A stretch of DNA of 64,000 bases, taken from Erythrobacter sp. YJ-T3-07 (lineage in GTDB: Bacteria; Pseudomonadota; Alphaproteobacteria; Sphingomonadales; Sphingomonadaceae). Position numbers and translations under genes: made by a program. Under the pieces are notes generated by a model. The model saw only the letters and a list, made by a program, of their open reading frames with translations, searched no databases and had not been told where the DNA came from. The stretch lies in contig NZ_JAEAGP010000001.1 in the NCBI RefSeq assembly GCF_015999305.1, forward strand, positions 1,550,001 through 1,614,000, in the 5' to 3' direction. Positions 17,072 to 24,432 of this stretch are shown here, piece by piece; the first letter of the stretch is position 1; each line of letters begins with the position of its first letter.

Positions 17072-18967
17072 ATGTGCGGGATCGCCGGTCTGTTCGCGCG
17101 GGAGGCGCATGCCCAGGTCGACCGCGATCTGCTGGTACGGATGCGCGACCGGATGGTTCACCGTGGGCCGGATGGCGCAGGGCTGTGGTGCGATGATGGC
17201 ATAGGGCTGGCTCACCGCCGCCTGTCGGTGATCGACGTCGAGGGATCGCCGCAGCCGATGCACTCGCCCGACGGACGCGCGGCAATCGTGTTCAATGGCG
17301 AGATCTACAATTACCGCGCGCTGCGCAGCGAGCTGGCCGGGCTGGGTCATGCCTTCCGGACCGAAGGCGATACCGAGGTGATCCTTGCCGCGTGGCGGCA
17401 GTGGGGGCCGGATTGTCTCGCCCGTTTCGACGGCATGTTCGCCTTCGCGCTGTATGATCGCGAGCGCCGCCAGCTGTTCCTCGCCCGCGACCGGTTCGGC
17501 GTGAAGCCGCTGTTCACCGCCCTGCTGCCGGGCGGCACGTTTGCGTTTGCATCGGAACTGAAGGGCCTGCTGGCGCATCCCGCGCTCGACCGGACGATCG
17601 ATCCGTTGGCGATCGAGGATTACTTCGCTTGGGGCTACGTGCCCGATCACCGATCGATGCTGGCAGGCGTCGATAAGCTGCCTGCCGGCCACTACCGTAT
17701 CGTCGAGCATGGCAGGCCACCGCACCCACCGGTATGCTGGTATGACATCAGCTTCGAGCAGCGCGAGACGATGTCGGCGGCGGACGAGGCCGAGGCGCTG
17801 CGGGCGCAGCTCGCGAGCGCGGTTGCATCGCGCATGGTCAGTGACGTGCCGATCGGCGCGTTTCTTTCCGGCGGGGTCGACAGCTCCGCCGTGGTCGCGC
17901 TAATGGCCGATCGCGCGCACCAGCCGGTCACCACCTGCTCGATCGGATTCGACGTGGCGGATCTGGACGAGACGGCGCACGCGCGGCTGATTGCGGAACA
18001 GTTCGGCACCGCGCATCACGAGCGCATCGTGGACCCGGCGATGTTCGACCGGATCGACGCGCTGGCTGGGATGTTCGACGAGCCCTTCGCCGATGCCTCC
18101 GCCTTGCCGACCGCCGCGGTTTGCGCGCTCGCACGTGAGCATGTGACCGTGGCGCTGTCGGGCGACGGCGCGGACGAGGCCTTTGCGGGCTATCGTCGCC
18201 ACGTATTCCATGCCGCCGAGGAACGCGCGCGCGGTGCGCTGCCGCTGCCGCTCAGGCGCGCGGTGTTCGGCCCGCTCGCCGCGCTCTATCCCAAGGCGGA
18301 CTGGGCTCCGCGCCCCTTGCGCGCCAAGACCACGCTGCAATCGCTCGCCCTGTCGGGGGAGGAAGCCTATGCGCGCGCACTCGGCGTGATGAGCCCCGAA
18401 CTTCGCGGGCGGATCTTTTCGCCTGCTATGAAGCGCGATCTGGGCGGCTATCGCGCCGAGCAGCCGCTGATCGAGCTGATGCGCAATGCGCCCGCGCGAA
18501 GCGGGCTCGACCGGGCGCAATATGCCGACCTCAAGTTCTGGCTGCCGGGCGACATCCTGACCAAGGTCGACCGGACCAGCATGGCCGTGAGCTTGGAAGC
18601 GCGTGAGCCGCTGCTCGACCATCATCTGGTCGAACTGGCCGCGCGCCTGCCCGAGTCGCGGAGGGTTTCCGGGGGGCAGGGCAAGCTTGCGCTCAAGCAG
18701 GCGATGGAGGGCACGCTGCCCCGGCAGATCCTGTACCGGCCCAAGCAGGGCTTCGTCCTGCCCATCGCGCAGTGGTTCCGGACCGACCTGAAAGAGGCGG
18801 CGCGTGCGGCAGCGCGCAGTGAGCGGTTGCTCGACACCGGATGGTTCGACGCTGGCGCGCTTTCACAGCTGGCGGAAGATCATATCGCGGGCCGACGCGA
18901 TCATGCGCGCGAGCTTTGGCAATTGCTCATGCTCGAGAAAAGCGTGAGTCTTTTGAGCAACAATTAG
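17072..18967 (+). CDS. XrtA-associated asparagine synthetase-like amidotransferase
   Basis: 631 aa. Class II glutamine amidotransferase with N-terminal nucleophile Cys2 (MCGIAGLF) followed by an AsnB synthetase domain with the pyrophosphate motif LSGGVDSSAVVAL. The length and genomic position match the exosortase-associated amidotransferase family (TIGR03108 type). It probably amidates a sugar carboxylate or an amino-acid group of the polysaccharide rather than making asparagine. The ATG is placed at MCGIAG, 10 nt after xrtA, because Cys must be residue 2. It ends the rightward exosortase operon. Confidence 0.92.
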   Translation: MCGIAGLFAREAHAQVDRDLLVRMRDRMVHRGPDGAGLWCDDGIGLAHRRLSVIDVEGSPQPMHSPDGRAAIVFNGEIYNYRALRSELAGLGHAFRTEGDTEVILAAWRQWGPDCLARFDGMFAFALYDRERRQLFLARDRFGVKPLFTALLPGGTFAFASELKGLLAHPALDRTIDPLAIEDYFAWGYVPDHRSMLAGVDKLPAGHYRIVEHGRPPHPPVCWYDISFEQRETMSAADEAEALRAQLASAVASRMVSDVPIGAFLSGGVDSSAVVALMADRAHQPVTTCSIGFDVADLDETAHARLIAEQFGTAHHERIVDPAMFDRIDALAGMFDEPFADASALPTAAVCALAREHVTVALSGDGADEAFAGYRRHVFHAAEERARGALPLPLRRAVFGPLAALYPKADWAPRPLRAKTTLQSLALSGEEAYARALGVMSPELRGRIFSPAMKRDLGGYRAEQPLIELMRNAPARSGLDRAQYADLKFWLPGDILTKVDRTSMAVSLEAREPLLDHHLVELAARLPESRRVSGGQGKLALKQAMEGTLPRQILYRPKQGFVLPIAQWFRTDLKEAARAAARSERLLDTGWFDAGALSQLAEDHIAGRRDHARELWQLLMLEKSVSLLSNN

Positions 18968-18971
18968 ATTC

Positions 18972-19002
18972 GGCCCATCACAAAAGTGATTCAAAATGGG
19001 CC
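18972..19002. promoter_or_regulatory. Nested inverted repeat between the exosortase operon and the rpfF-like gene
   Basis: GGCCCAT (18972-18978) pairs with ATGGGCC (18996-19002). Inside lies ATCAC (18977-18981) AAAA GTGAT (18986-18990). The region is AT-rich compared with its surroundings. It starts 4 nt after the amidotransferase stop codon, so it may be a hairpin that ends the operon transcript, or an operator for the next gene. There is no T-run after it. Confidence 0.5.
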
Positions 19003-19103
19003 AGTATGGTAAATAAAGCGTTGCCGGGGACTCCGGCCATCGGTTAGCACTTGCAGCACGGGTCGGATCGTCGCGTCCCGTACGGTGGCAATCGGGGGTC
19101 TCT

Positions 19104-20027
19104 ATGAATCGCGTGAGCACGAATTTCGAGAGGCACATCATCCTTGATGAGGCGGGCGATCCGGTCCTCGCCGAAGATGCACCCCATATTCAGCCCGCGC
19201 TGTTTGCGCTGGAGGGGCTGCGGGTCGAATACGACGCCGATACCAAGGCCTTGTGGACCAATATGGTGCCCAAGGGCCGGGCCAGCTTCACCCCCGCCAT
19301 GCTCGCAGATTTCGAACACTGGCAGGATCTGATCGAGGGCAGTTTCGGCCCCGACGACCTGCGTTTTCTCGTCCTTGGCAGCCACGCGCCAGGCGTATTC
19401 TGCTACGGGGGCGACCTCGAACTGTTTCGCCAGCTGATCATCGAAGGCGATCGCAAGTCGCTGGTCAGCTACGGGCACCGCTGCTGCCGCATCCTCGATC
19501 GCAACATCGCGGGGCTCGGCCTTCCGATCCTGACCATCGGCCTGGTCCAGGGCGCCGCGCTGGGCGGCGGGCTGGAGGCTTTGCTGTCGTTCGATTTCAT
19601 CATTGCGGAAGAAAGCGCGACCTTCGGCCTTCCGGAGATCATGTTCGGCCTGTTCCCCGGGATGGGCGCGCACGCGCTGCTCAGCCGGATGATAGGTACC
19701 GTCGCGGCGGAGCGGCTGATTACCTCTGGCCGGACGTACACTGCGGCAGAGATGCACGCGCTCGGCCTGGTGCACGAGGTGGTGCCGGACGGGGAGGGTG
19801 AGGCTGCGGTGCAACTCTTCATCACCAAGAACAGCCGCCGCCATGCAGGCCTGCTGGGCTCTCGCAAGGCGACCAAGCGGACCTGGAACCTGGCGCTGGC
19901 CGAACTCAATGAGATCACCGAGCAGTGGGCCGACACCGCGCTCAAGCTGACCGAGCGCGACCTCAAGCTGATGGCTCGGCTGGTCGCGCAGCAGCGGCGC
20001 GCGGGGCGCACGCCCGTTCCCGCCTGA
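19104..20027 (+). CDS. Crotonase-family protein, RpfF-like (possible DSF-type fatty acid signal synthase)
   Basis: 307 aa. The sequence follows RpfF rather than degradative enoyl-CoA hydratases: PGVFCYGGDLELF, LVQGAALGGGLEALLS, FGLPEIMFGLFPGMGA. The two glutamates used by RpfF for thioesterase/dehydratase chemistry are present at E158 and E178, with the same 20-residue spacing as E141/E161 of Xanthomonas RpfF. RpfF makes cis-2-unsaturated fatty acid signals from acyl-ACP. No RpfC/RpfG-type sensor is in the window. It stands alone with a 136-nt upstream gap. The product is unproven; a general crotonase remains possible. Confidence 0.75.
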   Translation: MNRVSTNFERHIILDEAGDPVLAEDAPHIQPALFALEGLRVEYDADTKALWTNMVPKGRASFTPAMLADFEHWQDLIEGSFGPDDLRFLVLGSHAPGVFCYGGDLELFRQLIIEGDRKSLVSYGHRCCRILDRNIAGLGLPILTIGLVQGAALGGGLEALLSFDFIIAEESATFGLPEIMFGLFPGMGAHALLSRMIGTVAAERLITSGRTYTAAEMHALGLVHEVVPDGEGEAAVQLFITKNSRRHAGLLGSRKATKRTWNLALAELNEITEQWADTALKLTERDLKLMARLVAQQRRAGRTPVPA

Positions 20028-20051
20028 TCTACCGCCGGGGCCGGCCGGGGG

Positions 20052-21164
20052 TCACTCGAGCCCGTGGCCGCGCGCCATATAGTCGTCGCTCTGCATTTCG
20101 CGCAGGCGGCTGACGGTGCGTTCGAATTCGAAGCTCCCTTCGCCCGACGGATAGAGCGCTTCGGGATCGGCCGCAGCGGTCGCGAACAGCTTCACATTAT
20201 GCTCGTACAGCGCGTCGATCAGCTTGGTGAAGCGGATCGCCTCGTTGCGGTTCTCGGGCGAGAGCACCGGAATGCCGACCACGATCACCGTGTGGTACGT
20301 TCGCGCAATGGTCAGGTAGTCCGCCGCGCCGCGGTTTTCGCCGCATAACCGCTTGAAGCTGAACACCGCCACGCCCTTCAGGCTCTTGGGCACGTGCAGG
20401 TTGCGCCCGCCGCCCAGGTCCAGCTGGCCGCTGGGGACGTGCTCGGCATCGTCGGGGTCGAAATCGGTCAGCCGGAAGAACGCCTCGCGCACCTGCGCGG
20501 TGGCGGCATCGCCCAGCGGCGTGTGCCAGGTTTCCAGCCCCGCCAGCCGATCGAGCCGGTAGTCGGTCGGCCCGTCGAGCGACAGCGTATCGAGCTTGCG
20601 CTCGATCAGCTCGATGAAGGGAATGAACAGCGACCGGTTGAGCCCGTCCTTGTAGAGATCGTGCGGCGGGCGGTTGCTGGTGGTGACGATGGTGACGCCG
20701 TGATCCTCTATCAGCGGGGTGAACAGCCGCGCCATGATCGCCGCATCGGCGGTGTTGTTGACCACCATCTCGTCGAAGGCGAGGCAGCGGACATCCTCTG
20801 CGATCCGCGCGGCAACGCGGCGCACGGGGCCTTCCTGCTGCTTCTTGCGTTCCTCGCCGATCATCTTGTCGACTTCGAGCATGAAGGCGTGGAAATGGAC
20901 CCGCCGCTTGCGCTCGATCGCGAGGCATTCGAAGAACAGGTCCATCAGCATCGACTTGCCGCGCCCGACGCCGCCCCACATGTAGAGCCCGCGAACTGGC
21001 TCGCTCCTGCGACCGCGCAGCCGGGCGAGCAGACCGGGGGCCGAGTGCTCCTCCAGCGCTTCCTGCACCTGCGCCAGCCGCTCCACCGCAGCGCGCTGAT
21101 CCGCGTCTTCACGCAGTTCGCCCGCCGCAAGCAGCTCTTCGTATCGCGCAACGACGCTGGTCAT
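20052..21164 (-). CDS. zapE: Cell division protein ZapE (AFG1-like ATPase)
   Basis: 370 aa. AAA+ P-loop protein: Walker A GGVGRGKS, Walker B CLAFDEM, then TSNRPPHDLYKDGLNR (sensor region) characteristic of ZapE/AFG1. In E. coli ZapE acts on the Z-ring; mitochondrial AFG1 helps respiratory complex turnover. It lies 9 nt after the PaaI thioesterase gene and downstream of sdhB, so it is probably the last gene of that operon. It converges on the rpfF-like gene with only 24 nt between the stops. Confidence 0.93.
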   Translation of the reverse strand: MTSVVARYEELLAAGELREDADQRAAVERLAQVQEALEEHSAPGLLARLRGRRSEPVRGLYMWGGVGRGKSMLMDLFFECLAIERKRRVHFHAFMLEVDKMIGEERKKQQEGPVRRVAARIAEDVRCLAFDEMVVNNTADAAIMARLFTPLIEDHGVTIVTTSNRPPHDLYKDGLNRSLFIPFIELIERKLDTLSLDGPTDYRLDRLAGLETWHTPLGDAATAQVREAFFRLTDFDPDDAEHVPSGQLDLGGGRNLHVPKSLKGVAVFSFKRLCGENRGAADYLTIARTYHTVIVVGIPVLSPENRNEAIRFTKLIDALYEHNVKLFATAAADPEALYPSGEGSFEFERTVSRLREMQSDDYMARGHGLE

Positions 21165-21173
21165 CTCAGAAGG

Positions 21174-21641
21174 TCACCGATGAGGGAGTTTGCGCAGGAT
21201 GCCCGAGTAGGCGGCGACGGTATCGTCATCCTGCACCACTTCGCCGCGCACGAAGGCAAGCTTGCCGGTCTCGCGAACCAGCTCGGTCACTGCGTCCAGC
21301 GGGCGGGTCTTGTCGCCCGCGCCGACGAACTGCGTCGAAAGCTCCAGCGTCACCATCGGGCCGTCGTGGCCGCGGCCCAGCGTCTGCGCGCCGGAAAACA
21401 GCGCGACGTCGATCAGGCCCAGCGTTACCGCGCCGTGGACGATGTCCTGGATATTGGTGTGCTTGTGCTCCGGAATCATCCGCAGCCGGGTATAGCGGCG
21501 ATCGCCGACCTGCTCGTGGCGAACCTTCAGCGGCCCGAGAACAACGCCGTTATAGCGCGTCGCGTCCTTCAGGTTCCAGCTGAACCAGCCCTCTTCGCCG
21601 GGAATCGGGTGGTAATCGACCGGCGCGAATACCCGCTCCAT
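21174..21641 (-). CDS. PaaI-family hotdog thioesterase
   Basis: 155 aa. Single hotdog domain with HTNIQDIVHGAVTLGLID, where the HG-A-x-T segment forms the active-site helix of PaaI-like thioesterases, and ELSTQFVGAG on the following strand. It would hydrolyse acyl-CoA thioesters; the substrate is not readable. It starts directly after the sdhB stop with no gap, so its translation is probably coupled to sdhB. Confidence 0.85.
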   Translation of the reverse strand: MERVFAPVDYHPIPGEEGWFSWNLKDATRYNGVVLGPLKVRHEQVGDRRYTRLRMIPEHKHTNIQDIVHGAVTLGLIDVALFSGAQTLGRGHDGPMVTLELSTQFVGAGDKTRPLDAVTELVRETGKLAFVRGEVVQDDDTVAAYSGILRKLPHR

Positions 21642-22427
21642 TCAGATCGCGCGCTCGGCCATCATCTTCTTTGTTTCGGCGATCGCCTTGGCCGGGCTGA
21701 GGCCCTTGGGGCACACGTTCGCGCAGTTCATGATCGTGTGGCAGCGATACAGACGATACGGGTCTTCCAGCGCATCGAGCCGTTCGCCGGTCATCTCGTC
21801 GCGGCTGTCGGCCAGCCAGCGATAGGCCTGCAGCAGGATCGCCGGCCCCAGGAACTTGTCGGAGTTCCACCAATAGGACGGGCACGCGGTCGAGCAGCAG
21901 GCGCACAGAATGCACTCGTACAGCCCGTCGAGCTGCTCGCGCTCTTCAGGGCTCTGCAGGCGTTCCTTGCCGCTCGGCGTCGGGGTGACGGTCTGCAGCC
22001 AGGGGCGGATGGAGGCATATTGCGCGTAGAAGTGGGTGAAATCGGGCACCAGATCCTTCACCACTTCCATGTGCGGAAGCGGGGTGATGCGGATATCGCC
22101 CTTCAGATCTTCGATCGCGGTGGTGCAGGCGAGCGCGTTCGACCCGTTGATGTTCATCGCGCACGAACCGCAGATGCCTTCGCGGCAGGAACGGCGGAAG
22201 GTCAGCGTCGGGTCGATATCGTTCTTGATCTTGAACAGCGCGTCGAGGACCATCGGGCCGCACGCGTCCAGATCGACCTCGAACCGGTCGTAATGCGGGT
22301 TGTTGCCGCTGTCCGGGTCGTAGCGGTAGATCTTGAACTTCTTGACGCGGCCAGCCCCCTCGGCGGCGCGGTGCACCTCGCCCTTGTCACGGATCTTGGA
22401 ATTCTTGGGGAGGGTGAAGGTGGCCAT
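21642..22427 (-). CDS. sdhB: Succinate dehydrogenase iron-sulfur subunit
   Basis: 261 aa. Cysteine sets for all three centres are visible: 2Fe-2S (CREGICGSC and a later C), 4Fe-4S ([11 protein letters not shown]) and 3Fe-4S ([11 protein letters not shown]). It passes electrons from SdhA FAD to quinone in complex II at the inner membrane. The gene heads an operon with a thioesterase and zapE; sdhA, sdhC and sdhD are not upstream, where an SDR gene diverges instead. They must lie elsewhere in the genome or have been separated by rearrangement. Confidence 0.96.
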   Translation of the reverse strand: MATFTLPKNSKIRDKGEVHRAAEGAGRVKKFKIYRYDPDSGNNPHYDRFEVDLDACGPMVLDALFKIKNDIDPTLTFRRSCREGICGSCAMNINGSNALACTTAIEDLKGDIRITPLPHMEVVKDLVPDFTHFYAQYASIRPWLQTVTPTPSGKERLQSPEEREQLDGLYECILCACCSTACPSYWWNSDKFLGPAILLQAYRWLADSRDEMTGERLDALEDPYRLYRCHTIMNCANVCPKGLSPAKAIAETKKMMAERAI

Positions 22428-22502
22428 GGCAATGTCCTGAAATCTGCTTGCGTCTCACCTAGCGTTTGCAGCGCAAGGTGCAAGGGTCGTAAAGCGCACA
22501 AA

Positions 22503-22529
22503 AGTGTGCCCTGACACACCTGGCACACT
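22503..22529. promoter_or_regulatory. Perfect dyad in the sdhB / SDR divergent intergenic region
   Basis: AGTGTGCC (22503-22510) and GGCACACT (22522-22529) form an 8-bp perfect inverted repeat with an 11-nt spacer, which itself contains GACACACC. It lies 76 nt upstream of sdhB and 77 nt upstream of the SDR start, nearly centred. The position suits an operator for either or both genes. The regulator is unknown. Confidence 0.5.
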
Positions 22530-22605
22530 GTCCAGGGGGTGAAAAAGCCGCTGGACCCGGGCGGGTGGGGAAAAATCGGGCGGCATCGAGGAAAGGCTAC
22601 GGCAC

Positions 22606-23337
22606 TTGGAGCGAGTAGGACAGGGCATTGATCGCGCGATCATCTTCGGCGCAAGCGGGGGAATCGGCGCGGGTCTGGTTGCCGAACTGATCGCACGCGA
22701 GGCGGGCACCGTGTTCGCCGCATCGCGCATACGGCCTGAAAACCTGCCCGAAGCGGCGCAATGGCTCCGCTTCGATCTGGACGAGGAAGACACGATCGCG
22801 GCGGCGACCGAAACCGTTGGTGCGCCGGTCGATTGCGCGATCGTGGCCAGCGGCCTGCTGACCCTGCCCGACGGCACGGGGCCGGAGCGCAGTTACAAGC
22901 AGATCGACGCGGAGGCGATGGCGCGCGTGTTCCATCTCAACACGATCGGCCCCGCGCTGGTCGCGAAGCACTTCCTCCCGCTGCTGCCGCACGACCGCCG
23001 CAGCATCTTCGCGGCGCTCTCCGCGCGGGTCGGCTCGATCGGCGACAATAGGATCGGGGGCTGGCATTCCTATCGGGCGAGCAAGGCGGCGCTGAACATG
23101 CTGATCCGCAACTATGCGATCGAGCTGCGGCGGACGCACAGCCACGCGGTGTGCGTCGCGCTGCATCCCGGCACGGTCGACACGGCGCTGTCGGAGCCGT
23201 TCCAGGCCAATGTCCCCGAAGGCCAGCTGACTGCGCCCGGGCAGGCTGCGCGCAATCTGCTCGATGTGCTCGACGGGTTGTGCCCTGAGGACAGCGGGCA
23301 GCTGTTCGACTGGGCCGGCAAGCGGGTGGAGTTTTGA
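22606..23337 (+). CDS. SDR-family oxidoreductase
   Basis: 243 aa from a TTG start. Rossmann motif IFGASGGIGAGL (TGxxxGIG variant), then WHSYRASKAALNML, which holds the YxxxK catalytic pair, with Ser in LSARVGSI. Late HPGTVDTALSEPF is typical of short-chain dehydrogenases of the C-factor/YdfG kind. The TTG is chosen because GAGGAAAGG lies 10-18 nt upstream and no in-frame ATG precedes the Rossmann fold. The substrate is not predictable. It diverges from sdhB. Confidence 0.85.
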   Translation: MERVGQGIDRAIIFGASGGIGAGLVAELIAREAGTVFAASRIRPENLPEAAQWLRFDLDEEDTIAAATETVGAPVDCAIVASGLLTLPDGTGPERSYKQIDAEAMARVFHLNTIGPALVAKHFLPLLPHDRRSIFAALSARVGSIGDNRIGGWHSYRASKAALNMLIRNYAIELRRTHSHAVCVALHPGTVDTALSEPFQANVPEGQLTAPGQAARNLLDVLDGLCPEDSGQLFDWAGKRVEF

Positions 23338-23346
23338 GGCGTCGGG

Positions 23347-23461
23347 CTCCTCCTCTTTGAGGGGGAGGTTGGGTGGGGGTGTCCGGCGCTTGAGGTTAGG
23401 CCGCTCCAAGCCGCGATCGCCGAACCCCCACCCCCCAGCCCCTCCCCAGGGGGAGGGGAGT
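23347..23461. repeat. Composite palindromic intergenic element, copy 2 (inverted relative to copy 1)
   Basis: Two GC-rich hairpins lie between the convergent SDR and dehalogenase genes. The right stem is CCCCTCCCC (23439-23447) paired with GGGGAGGGG (23450-23458). The left stem is imperfect (CCTCCTC against GGGGAGG, 23349-23368). Read on the minus strand, the whole element matches copy 1 at 141-233 in both hairpins and in the CACCCCCACCCAG-type flank, while the central spacer differs. Confidence 0.8.
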
Positions 23462-23469
23462 AAGGCGCG

Positions 23470-24366
23470 CTAAACCCCCGCGCGCATCGCGGTTTCGATG
23501 ATCGCGGAGGCGAAGCCTTCCGGGTCGTCTTCCTGAATGAAGTGATGGCCCTTCAGCGAGCGGTGCAACGGATTGCCCTTCGCCCCGGGCACGCGCGCGC
23601 GGAATTTCGCATCGCCGCCGCGCGTGATCGGGTCCCTGTCGGCAAAGGCGCAGGTGAAGGGTTTCTCGAACCGGTCGAGCACCTCCCACGCAGCCCTCTG
23701 ATCGGAAACCGCCTCGTTCTGGCCCAGCGGGACCAGCGAGGGGAAGATGCGTGCGCCTGCCTTGCTCGCGCGGGTGGGGAAGGGCGCGTCGTAAGCCGCG
23801 ACTTCCGCCTTGCTGAGCGTGCGCGTGGTGGCCTTCTGAAGGATTTTGCCGATCGGAAAGACCGGGCTGTAGCGGGAGAATCTGCGCCACTTGTCGAACG
23901 CAGGCGGTGCCGGTTCCCCTGCGGGCAGACCGCCGTTCGACAGCACCACCGCAGCGAACCTATCGGGCATGTCCGCCACCAGCCGCAGCCCGACGAGCGA
24001 GCCCCAGTCCTGACAGGCAAGGACGATATTATCGAGCTCCAGAGCATCCAGCCAGTCGCGCATCCACGCGACGTGAAGGGCGTAGGAGTAGGCGCTCTTT
24101 TTCGTCAGCTTGTCCGACTTGCCGAAGCCGATCAGATCGGGCGCGAGGACGCGATAACCGGCCTCGACCACCGGGCCGATCATGTGGCGGTAAAGATAGC
24201 ACCAGCTCGGCTCGCCATGCATCATCAGTACGGGGGTCGCATGGCGCGGCCCCTCGTCCAGATAATGCACGCGAAGGCCTTCGCTGAGCGTGTGGTAATT
24301 GGGCCGGAACGGGAAGTCCGGCAGGTTGGCGAAACGGCTGTCGGGCGTGCGGTAGGCAAGGCTCAT
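23470..24366 (-). CDS. Haloalkane dehalogenase (HLD-I-like)
   Basis: 298 aa. Alpha/beta hydrolase with the dehalogenase residues: oxyanion motif HGEPSW, nucleophile Asp120 followed by halide-binding Trp121 (ACQDWGS), acid Asp in FADRDPIT and base His in KGHHFIQED. This matches subfamily I enzymes that hydrolyse carbon-halogen bonds. Physiological substrates are usually unknown. It lies 66 nt downstream of rne on the same strand, so it may be read through from that promoter. Confidence 0.88.
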   Translation of the reverse strand: MSLAYRTPDSRFANLPDFPFRPNYHTLSEGLRVHYLDEGPRHATPVLMMHGEPSWCYLYRHMIGPVVEAGYRVLAPDLIGFGKSDKLTKKSAYSYALHVAWMRDWLDALELDNIVLACQDWGSLVGLRLVADMPDRFAAVVLSNGGLPAGEPAPPAFDKWRRFSRYSPVFPIGKILQKATTRTLSKAEVAAYDAPFPTRASKAGARIFPSLVPLGQNEAVSDQRAAWEVLDRFEKPFTCAFADRDPITRGGDAKFRARVPGAKGNPLHRSLKGHHFIQEDDPEGFASAIIETAMRAGV

Positions 24367-24432
24367 CGATGTCGATCCCTGTGATTATCCTACCGCACGC
24401 GTCCGATCATTGCTGGACGCCGAAGGTGGCTA

